From: Sabellastarte sp. h YS-2021
Taxonomy: Eukaryota; Annelida; Polychaeta; Sabellida; Sabellidae
NCBI GenBank assembly: GCA_964017235.1
Contig: OZ024936.1
Coordinates: 47,605,028 to 47,669,027, forward strand
Length of the DNA: 64,000 nt
Direction: 5' to 3'
The notes under the pieces were generated by a model. That model worked only from the letters and a program-made list of their open reading frames with translations, was not told where the DNA came from and searched no databases. The translations under genes were made by a program, and so were the position numbers. Shown piece after piece: positions 12,301 through 24,300 of the stretch (its first letter is position 1; each line of letters opens with the position of its first letter).

Positions 12301-15300
12301 ATTTTTTGAAAATTGCAAATATTACATTCCTTAGATACCCTGTGGGTCGAAAATTTCGACGAAATCGCTCTATCTCGCACGGTTAAGGAGATAGAAGCAA
12401 ATTTGTGTTTTGCCATTTTTGGCAAAAATTCGAAAATTCAAAATGGCCGCCATTTTTGGGGAGGGGAAATTTTTTTGAAAATTGCAAAGAGTACACTCCT
12501 CAGATACCCTGTGGGTCGAAAATTTTGCCGAAATCGCTCTATCTCGCACGGTTAAGGAGATAGAAGCAAATTAGTGTTTTGCCATTTTTGGCAAAAATTC
12601 GAAAATTCAAAATGGCCGCCATTTTTGGGGAGGGGAAAATTTTTTGAAAATTGCAAAGAGTACACTCCTCAGATACCCTGCGGGTCGAAAATTTTGCCGA
12701 AATCGCTCTATCTCGCACGGTTAAGGAGATAGGAGCAAATTACTCAAAAGTAGTACTGAAAATACACAATGAAGTACCTAAATGGCTATTACTCATGTAC
12801 TGACAAAGCTATCAGTCCCAAATGCAATACCAAGCGAGCTATGGACATAACAATCTTGTATTCAAAATTGTAGTAAAATATCTTTAACTAGAAATAGGCC
12901 GCCCTGTTGATAGTAGATGCGAATAGAAACAGGATAGCATAGAAGAACACACATTATCATGTGTAATGTCCACCCATGAACCTTTTGCCCAAATTGTACA
13001 GTAGTCTTACAAGACCCTGTTTCATTTGTAAAATATATCAATGATGCTTAAATATTTGATAGTGTAGATGTAATTTATTTCAGCTTCATGCCTTTTTGCA
13101 TTGGTTGGGTTGAAAATTTTGACGAAATCACTCTATCTTGCACGGTTAAGAAGATAGAAGCCAATTCCTGTTTTTCTATTTTTGGCAAAAATTTGAAAAT
13201 TCAAAATGGCCGCCATTATTGGGAAAAGGAAATTTTTTTGAAAATTGCCAAGAGTACATTTCTTAGATACCCTATGGGTCGAAAATTTCAACAAAATAAC
13301 TCTATTTTGCACGGTTAAGGCCAGTTTGTGTTTTTCCATTTTGGGCAAAAATTCGAAAATTCAAAATGGCTGCCATTTTTGGGGAGGGGAAAATTTTTTT
13401 GAAAATTGCAAAGATTACATTCCTTAGATACCCTGTGGGTTGAAAATTTCGACGAAATCGCTCTATCTCGCATGGTTAAGGAGATAGAAGCAAATTTGTG
13501 TTTTGCCATTTTTGGCAAAAATTTGAAAATTCAAAATGGCCGCCATTTTAGGGGAGGGGAAAATTTTTTAGAAATTACCAAGAGTACAATGCTCAGATAC
13601 CCTGTGGGTCGAAAATTTTGACGAAATCACTCTATCTGGCACGGTTAAGGAGATAGAAGCAAATTTGTGTTTTGCCATTTTTGGCAAAAATTCGAAAATT
13701 CAAAATGGCCGCCATTTTTGGGGAGGGGAAAATTTTTGGAAAATTGCAAAGATTGCATTCCTTAGATACCCTGTGGGTCGAAAATTTCGACGAAATCGCT
13801 CTATCTCGCACGGTTAAGGAGATAGAAGCAAATTTGTGTTTTGCCATTTTTGGCAAAAATTCGAAAATTCAAAATGGCCGCCATTTTTGGGGAGGGGAAA
13901 ATTTTTTGAAAATTGCAAATATTACATTCCTTAGATACCCTGTGGGTCGAAAATTTCGATGAAATCGCTCTATCTCGCACGGTTAAGGAGATAGAAGCAA
14001 ATTTGTGTTTTGCCATTTTTGGCAAAAATTCGAAAATTCAAAATGGCCGCCATTTTTGGGGAGGGGAAAATTTTTGGAAAATTGCAAAGATTGCATTGCT
14101 TAGATACCCTGTGCGTCGAAAATTTTGACGAAATCGCTCTATCTCGCACGGTTAAGGAGATAGAAGCAAATTTGTGTTTTGCCATTTTTGGCAAAAATTC
14201 GAAAATTCAAAATGGCCGCCATTTTTGGGGAGGGGAAAATTTTTTTAAAATTACCAAGAGTATAATGCTCAGATACCCTGTGGGTCGAAAATTTTGACGA
14301 AATCGCTCTATCTGGCACGGTTAAGGAAATAGAAGCAAATTTGTGTTTTGCCATTTTTGGCAAAAATTCGAAAATTCAAAATGGCCGCCAATTTTGGGGA
14401 GGGGAAAATTTTTTGAAAATTGCAAAGAGTACACTCCTCAGATACCCTGTGGGTCGAAAATTTCGACGAAATCGCTCTATCTCGCACGGTTAAGGAGATA
14501 GAAACAAATTTGTGTTTTGCCATTTTTGGCAAAAATTCGAAAATTCAAAATGGCCGCCATTTTTGGGGAGGGGAAAATTTTTTGAAAATTGCAAAGAGTA
14601 CACTCCTTAGATACCCCGTGGGTTGAAAATTTCGACGAAATCGCTCTATCTCACACGGTTAAGGAGATAGAAGGAAATTTGTGTTTTGCCATTTTTGGCA
14701 AAAATTCGAAAATTCAAAATGGCCGCCATTTTTGGGGAGGGGAAAATTTTTTTGAACATTGCAAATATTACATTCCTTAGATACCCTGTGGGTCGAAAAT
14801 TTCCACGAAATCGCTCTATCTCGCACGGTTAAGGAGATAGAAGCAAATTTGTGTTTTGCCATTTTTGGCAAAAATTCGAAAATTCAAAATGGCCGCCATT
14901 TTTGGGGAGGGGAAAATTTTTTGAAAATTGCAAAGAGTACACTCCTTAGATACCCTCTGGGTTGAAAATTTCGACGAAATCGCTCTATCTCGCACGGTTA
15001 AGGAGATAGAAGCAAATTTGTGTTTTGCCATTTTTGGCAAAAATTCGAAAATTCAAAATGGCCGCCATTTTTGGGGAGGGGAAAATTTTTGGAAAATTGC
15101 AGATTGCATTCCTTAGATACCCTGTAGGTCGAAAATTTCGACGAAATCACTCTATCTCGCACGGTTAAGGAGATAGAAGCAAATTTGTGTTTTGCCATTT
15201 TTGGCAAAAATTCGAAAATTTAAAATGGCCGCCATTTTTGGGGAGGGGAAATTTTTTTGAAAATTGCAAATATTACATTCCTCAGATACCCTGTGGGTCG

Positions 15301-18300
15301 AAAATTTCGACGAAATCGCTCTATCTCGCACGGTTAAGGAGATAGAAGCAAATTAGTGTTTTGCCATTTTTGGCAAAAATTGGAAAATTCAAAATGGCCG
15401 CCATTTTTGGGGAGGGGAAAATTTTTTGAAAATTGCAAAGAGTACACTCCTCAGATACCCTGTGGGTCGAAAATTTCGACGAAATCGCTCTATCTCGCAC
15501 GGTTAAGGAGATAGAAACAAATTTGTGTTTTGCCATTTTTGGCAAAAATTCGAAAATTCAAAATGGCCGCCATTTTTGGGGAGGGGAAAATTTTTTGAAA
15601 ATTGCAAAGAGTACACTCCTTAGATACCCTGTGGGTCGAAAATTTCGACGAAATCGCTCTATCTCACACGGTTAAGGAGATAGAAGGAAATTTGTGTTTT
15701 GCCATTTTTGGCAAAAATTCGAAAATTCAAAATGGCCGCCATTTTTGGGGAGGGGAAAATTTTTTGAAAATTGCAAATATTACATTCCTTAGATACCCTG
15801 TGGGTCGAAAATTTCCACGAAATCGCTCTATCTCGCACGGTTAAGGAGATAGAAGCAAATTTGTGTTTGGCCATTTTTGGCAAAAATTCGAAAATTCAAA
15901 ATGGCCGCCATTTTTGGGGAGGGGAAAATTTTTTGAAAATTGCAAAGATTGCATTCCTTAGATACCCTGTAGGTCGAAAATTTCGACGAAATCACTCTAT
16001 CTCGCATGGTTAAGGAGATAGAAGCAAATTTGTGTTTTGCCATTTTTGGCAAAAATTCGAAAATTTAAAATGGCCGCCATTTTTGGGGAGGGGAAATTTT
16101 TTTGAAAATTGCAAATATTACATTCCTCAGATACCCTGTGGGTCGAAAATTTCGACGAAATCGCTCTATCTCGCACGGTTAAGGAGATAGAAGCAAATTA
16201 GTGTTTTGCCATTTTTGGCAAAAATTGGAAAATTCAAAATGGCCGCCATTTTTGGGGAGGGGAAAATTTTTTGAAAATTGCAAAGAGTACACTCCTCAGA
16301 TACCCTGTGGGTCGAAAATTTCGACGAAATCGCTCTATCTCGCACGGTTAAGGAGATAGAAACAAATTTGTGTTTTGCCATTTTGGGCAAAAATTCGAAA
16401 ATTCAAAATGGCCGCCATTTTTGGGGAGGGGAAAATTTTTTGAAAATTGCAAAGAGTACACTCCTTAGATACCCTGTGGGTCGAAAATTTCGACGAAATC
16501 GCTCTATCTCACACGGTTAAGGAGATAGAAGGAAATTTGTGTTTTGCCATTTTTGGCAAAAATTCGAAAATTCAAAATGGCCGCCATTTTTGGGGAGGGG
16601 AAAATTTTTTGAAATTTGCAAATATTACATTCCTTAGATACCCTGTGGGTCGAAAATTTCCACGAAATCGCTCTATCTCGCACGGTTAAGGAGATAGAAG
16701 CAAATTTGTGTTTGGCCATTTTTGGCAAAAATTCGAAAATTCAAAATGGCCGCCATTTTTGGGGAGGGGAAAATTTTTTGAAAATTGCAAAGATTGCATT
16801 CCTTAGATACCCTGTAGGTCGAAAATTTCGACGAAATCCCTCTATCTCGCACGGTTAAGGAGATAGAAGCAAATTTGTGTTTTGCCATTTTTGGCAAAAA
16901 TTCGAAAATTTAAAATGGCCGCCATTTTTGGGGAGGGGAAAATTTTTTGAAAATTGCAAATATTACATTCCTTAGATACCCTGTGGGTCGAAAATTTCGA
17001 CGAAATCGCTCTATCTCGCACGGTTAAGGAGATAGAAGCAAATTTGTGTTTTGCCATTTTTGGCAAAAATTCGAAAATTCAAAATGGCCGCCATTTTTGG
17101 GGAGGGGAAATTTTTTTGAAAATTGCAAAGAGTACACTCCTCAGATACCCTGTGGGTCGAAAATTTTGCCGAAATCGCTCTATCTCGCACGGTTAAGGAG
17201 ATAGAAGCAAATTAGTGTTTTGCCATTTTTGGCAAAAATTCGAAAATTCAAAATGGCCGCCATTTTTGGGGAGGGGAAAATTTTTTGAAAATTGCAAAGA
17301 GTACACTCCTCAGATACCCTGCGGGTCGAAAATTTTGCCGAAATCGCTCTATCTCGCACGGTTAAGGAGATAGGAGCAAATTACTCAAAAGTAGTACTGA
17401 AAATACACAATGAAGTACCTAAATGGCTATTACTCATGTACTGACAAAGCTATCAGTCCCAAATGCAATACCAAGCGAGCTATGGACATAACAATCTTGT
17501 ATTCAAAATTGTAGTAAAATATCTTTAACTAGAAATAGGCCGCCCTGTTGATAGTAGATGCGAATAGAAACAGGATAGCATAGAAGAACACACATTATCA
17601 TGTGTAATGTCCACCCATGAACCTTTTGCCCAAATTGTACAGTAGTCTTACAAGACCCTGTTTCATTTGTAAAATATATCAATGATGCTTAAATATTTGA
17701 TAGTGTAGATGTAATTTATTTCAGCTTCATGCCTTTTTGCATTGGTTGGGTTGAAAATTTTGACGAAATCACTCTATCTTGCACGGTTAAGAAGATAGAA
17801 GCCAATTCCTGTTTTTCTATTTTTGGCAAAAATTTGAAAATTCAAAATGGCCGCCATTATTGGGAAAAGGAAATTTTTTTGAAAATTGCCAAGAGTACAT
17901 TTCTTAGATACCCTATGGGTCGAAAATTTCAACAAAATAACTCTATTTTGCACGGTTAAGGCCAGTTTGTGTTTTTCCATTTTGGGCAAAAATTCGAAAA
18001 TTCAAAATGGCTGCCATTTTTGGGGAGGGGAAAATTTTTTGAAAATTGCAAAGATTACATTCCTTAGATACCCTGTGGGTTGAAAATTTCGACGAAATCG
18101 CTCTATCTCGCATGGTTAAGGAGATAGAAGCAAATTTGTGTTTTGCCATTTTTGGCAAAAATTTGAAAATTCAAAATGGCCGCCATTTTAGGGGAGGGGA
18201 AAATTTTTTAGAAATTACCAAGAGTACAATGCTCAGATACCCTGTGGGTCGAAAATTTTGACGAAATCACTCTATCTGGCACGGTTAAGGAGATAGAAGC

Positions 18301-21300
18301 AAATTTGTGTTTTGCCATTTTTGGCAAAAATTCGAAAATTCAAAATGGCCGCCATTTTTGGGGAGGGGAAAATTTTTGGAAAATTGCAAAGATTGCATTC
18401 CTTAGATACCCTGTGGGTCGAAAATTTCGACGAAATCGCTCTATCTCGCACGGTTAAGGAGATAGAAGCAAATTTGTGTTTTGCCATTTTTGGCAAAAAT
18501 TCGAAAATTCAAAATGGCCGCCATTTTTGGGGAGGGGAAAATTTTTTGAAAATTGCAAATATTACATTCCTTAGATACCCTGTGGGTCGAAAATTTCGAT
18601 GAAATCGCTCTATCTCGCACGGTTAAGGAGATAGAAGCAAATTTGTGTTTTGCCATTTTTGGCAAAAATTCGAAAATTCAAAATGGCCGCCATTTTTGGG
18701 GAGGGGAAAATTTTTGGAAAATTGCAAAGATTGCATTCCTTAGATACCCTGTGGGTCGAAAATTTCGACGAAATCGCTCTATCTCGCACGGTTAAGGAGA
18801 TAGAAGCAAATTTGTGTTTTGCAATTTTTGGCAAAAATTCGAAAATTCAAAATGGCCGCCATTTTTGGGGAGGGGAAAATTTTTTGAAAATTGCAAAGAT
18901 TACATTCCTTAGATACCCTGTGGGTCTAAAATTTCGACGAAATCGCTCTATCTCGCACGGTTAAGGAGATAGAAGCAAATTTGTGTTTTGCCATTTTTGG
19001 CAAAAATTCGAAAATTCAAAATGGCCGCCATTTTTGGGGAGGGGAAAATATTTTGAAAATTGCAAAGATTGCATTGCTTAGATACCCTGTGCGTCGAAAA
19101 TTTTGCCGAAATCGCTCTATCTCGCACGGTTAAGGAGATAGAAGCAAATTAGTGTTTTGCCATTTTTGGCAAAAATTCGAAAATTCAAAATGGCCGCCAT
19201 TTTTGGGGAGGGGAAAATTTTTGGAAAATTGCAAAGATTGCATTCCTTAGATCCCCTGTGGGTCGAAAATTTTGCCGAAATCGCTCTATCTCGCACGGTT
19301 AAGGAGATAGAAGCAAATTTGTGTTTTGCCATTTTTGGCAAAAATTCGAAAATTCAAAATGGCCGCCATTTTTGGGGAGGGGAAAATTTTTGGAAAATTG
19401 CAAAGATTGCATTCCTTAGATACCCTGTGGGTCGAAAATTTCGACGAAATCGCTCTATCTCGCACGGTTAAGGAGATAGAAGCAAATTTGTGTTTTGCCA
19501 TTTTTGGCAAAAATTCGAAAATTCAAAATGGCCGCCATTTTTGGGGAGGGGAAAATTTTTTGAAAATTGCAAATATTACATTCCTTAGATACCCTGTGGG
19601 TCGAAAATTTCGACGAAATCGCTCTATCTCGCACGGTTAAGGAGATAGAAGCAAATTTGTGTTTTGCCATTTTTGGCAAAAATTCAAAAATTCAAAATGG
19701 CCGCCATTTTTGGGGAGGGGAAAATATTTTGAAAATTGCAAAGATTGCATTGGTTAGATACCCTGTGTGTCGAAAATTTTGCCGAAATCGCTCTATCTCG
19801 CACGGTTAAGGAGATAGAAGCAAATTTGTGTTTTGCCATTTTTGGCAAAAATTCGAAAATTCAAAATGGCCGCCATTTTTGGGGAGGGGAAATTTTTTTG
19901 AAAATTGCAAATATTACATTCCTTAGATACCCTGTGGGTCGAAAATTTCGATGAAATCGCTCTATCTCGCACGGTTAAGGAGATAGAAGCAAATTTGTGT
20001 TTTGCCATTTTTGGCAAAAATTCGAAAATTCAAAATGGCCGCCATTTTTGGGGAGGGGAAAATTTTTGGAAAATTGCAAAGATTGCATTCCTTAGATACC
20101 CTGTGGGTCGAAAATTTCGACGAAATCGCTCTATCTCGCACGGTTAAGGAGATAGAAGCAAATTTGTGTTTTGCCATTTTTGGCAAAAATTCGAAAATTC
20201 AAAATGGCCGCCATTTTTGGGGAGGGGAAAATTTTTTGAAAATTGCAAATATTACATTCCTTAGATACCCTGTGTGTCGAAAATTTTGCCGAAATCGCTC
20301 TATCTCGCACGGTTAAGGAGATAGAAGCAAATTTGTGTTTTGCCATTTTTGGCAAAAATTCAAAAATTCAAAATGGCCGCCATTTTTGGGGAGGGGAAAT
20401 TTTTTTGAAAATTGCAAATATTACATTCCTTAGATACCCTGTGGGTCGAAAATTTCGATGAAATCGCTCTATCTCGCACGGTTAAGGAGATAGAAGCAAA
20501 TTTGTGTTTTGCCATTTTTGGCAAAAATTCGAAAATTCAAAATGGCCGCCATTTTTGGGGAGGGGAAAATTTTTGGAAAATTGCAAAGATTGCATTCCTT
20601 AGATACCCTGTGGGTCGAAAATTTCGACGAAATCGCTCTATCTCGCACGGTTAAGGAGATAGAAGCAAATTTGTGTTTTGCCATTTTTGGCAAAAATTCG
20701 AAAATTCAAAATGGCCGCCATTTTTGGGGAGGGGAAAATTTTTTGAAAATTGCAAAGATTGCATTCCTTAGATACCCTGTGGGTCGAAAATTTCGACGAA
20801 ATCGCTCTATCTCGCACGGTTAAGGAGATAGAAGCAAATTTGTGTTTTGCCATTTTTGGCAAAAATTCGAAAATTCAAAATGGCCGCCATTTTTGGGGAG
20901 GGGAAAATATTTTGAAAATTGCAAAGATTGCATTGCTTAGATACCCTGTGCGTCTAAAATTTTGCCGAAATCGCTCTATCTCGCACGGTTAAGGAGATAG
21001 AAGCAAATTAGTGTTTTGCCATTTTTGGCAAAAATTCGAAAATTCAAAATGGCCGCCATTTTTGGGGAGGGGAAAATTTTTGGAAAATTGCAAAGATTGC
21101 ATTCCTTAGATACCCTGTGGGTCGAAAATTTCGACGAAATCGCTCTATCTCGCACGGTTAAGGAGATAGAAGCAAATTAGTGTTTTGCCATTTTTGGCAA
21201 AAATTCGAAAATTCAAAATGGCCGCCATTTTTGGGGAGGGGAAAATTTTTGGAAAATTGCAAAGATTGCATTCCTTAGATCCCCTGTGGGTCGAAAATTT

Positions 21301-24300
21301 TGCCGAAATCGCTCTATCTCGCACGGTTAAGGAGATAGAAGCAAATTTGTGTTTTGCCATTTTTGGCAAAAATTCGAAAATTCAAAATGGCCGCCATTTT
21401 TGGGGAGGGGAAATTTTTTTGAAAATTGCAAATATTACATTCCTTAGATACCCTGTGGGTCGAAAATTTCGACGAAATCGCTCTATCTCGCACGGTTAAG
21501 GAGATAGAAGCAAATTTGTGTTTTGCCATTTTTGGCAAAAATTCGAAAATTCAAAATGGCCGCCATTTTTGGGGAGGGGAAAATTTTTGGAAAATTGCAA
21601 ATATTACATTCCTTAGATACCCTGTGGGTCGAAAATTTCGACGAAATCGCTCTATCTCGCACGGTTAAGGAGATAGAAGCAAATTTGTGTTTTGCCATTT
21701 TTGGCAAAAATTCGAAAATTCAAAATGGCCGCCATTTTTGGGGAGGGGAAAATTTTTTGAAAATTGCAAAGAGTACACTCCTCAGATACCCTGCGGGTCG
21801 AAAATTTTGCCGAAATCGCTCTATCTCGCACGGTTAAGGAGATAGAAGCAAATTACTCAAAAGTAGTACTGAAAATACACAATGAAGTACCTAAATGGCT
21901 ATTACTCATGTACTGACAAAGCTATCAGTCCCAAATGCAATACCAAGCGAGCTATGGACATAACAATCTTGTATTCAAAATTGTAGTAAAATATCTTTAA
22001 TTATTTTGGCTTAAATGCACGGAAACCAATGGGTACTGAAAATAGCTGTACTTAAGTATTACTCAGTAAGCAAAAGAGGTACAACAGCCAAAAGCAATCC
22101 CAAGCAAGCTACTGACCCAATAAGCCTGCATACCAAATTTGGTGACAATAGCTCTAATACTTTTCCTTTAAATGAGCGGAAACCATGCGTGACGCCGGAC
22201 ATCGGACGCCGGACGCCGGACATCGGACATCGGACATCGGACGGCGAAAAAAGCAAAAATAATATATCCACCCCCCAGGGGGGTGGACATAATTATTTTG
22301 GCTTAAATGCACGGAAACCAATGGGTACTGAAAATAGCTGTACTTAAGTATTACTCAGTAAGCAAAAGAGGTACAACAGCCAAAAGCAATCCCAAGCAAG
22401 CTACTGACCCAATAAGCCTGCATACCAAATTTGGTGACAATAGCTCTAATACTTTTCCTTTAAATGAGCGGAAACCATGCGTGACACCGGACATCGGACG
22501 CCGGACATCGGACATCGGACATCGGACGGCGAAAAAAGCAAAAATAATATATCCACCCCCCAGGGGGGTGGACATAATAACCAAGTACATGCTTCCGGTT
22601 TTTGACAGTTAAGGAACAGAACTTATTATTATTCATAAAAGCACTTTTAATTGAATATAATTCTGATAATAAAAAGAAAATATATAGAACCTAAACAAAT
22701 TTTTAAAAAACTCTTTATTTTCGGCATATTTAGTGAGAAAATGCTACTGCCACAATGTACAATTGGTAGAACAGCCTGATTTGTTTCGAACGTTTGTGAA
22801 ATGGGCATGATTATTTGCAAAATATAAGGAAATTACAAGTATTTTAATTGCTTTGTCATGTTAGAATAGGAATAACGCCCTCCAAACCATGGTATATGCA
22901 GAATTTTACCATGGTTTGAGGCAATAAACCCCTCAGGCTTCGCCTTCGGGATTTATAATCTCAAACCATGGTAAAATTCTGCATATACCATGGTTTGTCA
23001 GGCGTTATTCCTATATTAACAGATGTTAAAAAGAAATCTTTATTCTTTTAAAAAAGTATGCAGTCTCACTTACCACAGATGTGATTCTCCAACATCTCAT
23101 CCTTGTCACCTTGAAACTCACTTCTTTTATACTATGCTGAAAGAACAATTTAAATTTACATTTGACGGTTTTGCATTTCTTTTATCTAGTGGGCAAAATC
23201 TATGCTCCCTGTGAAATGAGTGGCAAAATATATGGGGGAAAGATTGATGCACATGTATGCACGTACAATCAATGCCAGGATCAATTTTCAACACTAAATC
23301 ACCAAGATATCTTGTGTAATATAGGACTACTTTTTCACGTCAGAAAACTAACTTAGATTTAGTGTTGAAAGTATGTACATCAATGTCAGGATTGATTTTC
23401 AACACTACAATGACATGTTTCAAAGGTCTGTAGACTCTGTAGTTACTAGAGTAGACTAACTGGGCCTACAGGCTGACATATGAAATACCAAGAAAATTCT
23501 CTTGAATTATCATGATTGTAAACCATTAATCAAGATAATTATACCTTTATTTAGCAAAATAATAAGGTCAAATTTGCAAAAAAAAAAGGATAACAGTGTG
23601 CCCCAGGCCATTATTACCTCTGCCAAGGAGATTTTATTTTCATGACCGTTGGTCTGTATGTTGTCAAATTTATCTGATTGTTAGCAGGATAAAACAAATA
23701 CTAACTGGATCTTCATGAAACAAGCAATCAGTGCCCATGAACGGGCTCTGTGTGAGCTGAGAACCTGAAAGTAGGTATTACTCAGCTATGCCATAAAATA
23801 CAGGTCTGCAATTATACTATGTTACAGCTGACCCAAAAGTAGGTGAACAACATATTTAAACAAAATACCCTTAAATGTAATAGTTTTCAAATTATAACTG
23901 ATTTACTCAACAGTGAGAACCTGAGTGAGCTGAGTAATATCTACCATGAGCTACAGGTCTGCAAATTCACTATGTTATAGCTGATCCAAAAGTAGGTGAA
24001 CAACATATTTATAGAAAAATCTTTAAATGCAATATTTTTAAAGTTACAACTGATTTACTCAACAGGCAGAACATCACAATAACTATTACACAGCTATGCC
24101 ATGAACTACACATCTCCAATTTTACAATGTTATAGCTAATTCAAAAGTAGATGAATAACATATTTCAACAGAATTATCTAAAAGCGATAATTTTCAAGTT
24201 ACAACTGATTTACTCAACAGAGAAAACCTCAAAGTAGCTATTGCCCAGCTATGCAGTGAGCTACAGGTCTGCAACTTCACTATGTTATAGCTGCCACAAA

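Larger units (their letters stand above)
8415..22000 (+). repeat. hierarchical satellite: three tandem blocks of about 4.5-4.6 kb
   Basis: Block 1 (8415-12885, 4471 bp), block 2 (12886-17526, 4641 bp) and block 3 (17527-22000, 4474 bp) each consist of a 220-bp leader, 24-25 monomers of 169 bp, and a 145-147 bp trailer. The trailer-leader junction TATCTTTAA|CTAGAAATAGG occurs at 12.886 and 17.527 kb. The left outer border reads CAAGTAAC|AACTAG and the right one CTTTAA|TTATTTTGG. Blocks 2 and 3 share private variants in leader and first monomers that block 1 lacks. Most of blocks 1 and 2 (9.67-12.74 kb) repeat at an exact 4641-bp offset. Confidence 0.9.

Noticed and set aside
8617..21837. Dozens of 60-104 codon ORFs on both strands in the satellite
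   Set aside because: They are translations of the same 169-bp monomer in several frames; 169 is not a multiple of three and every frame stops within two monomers.
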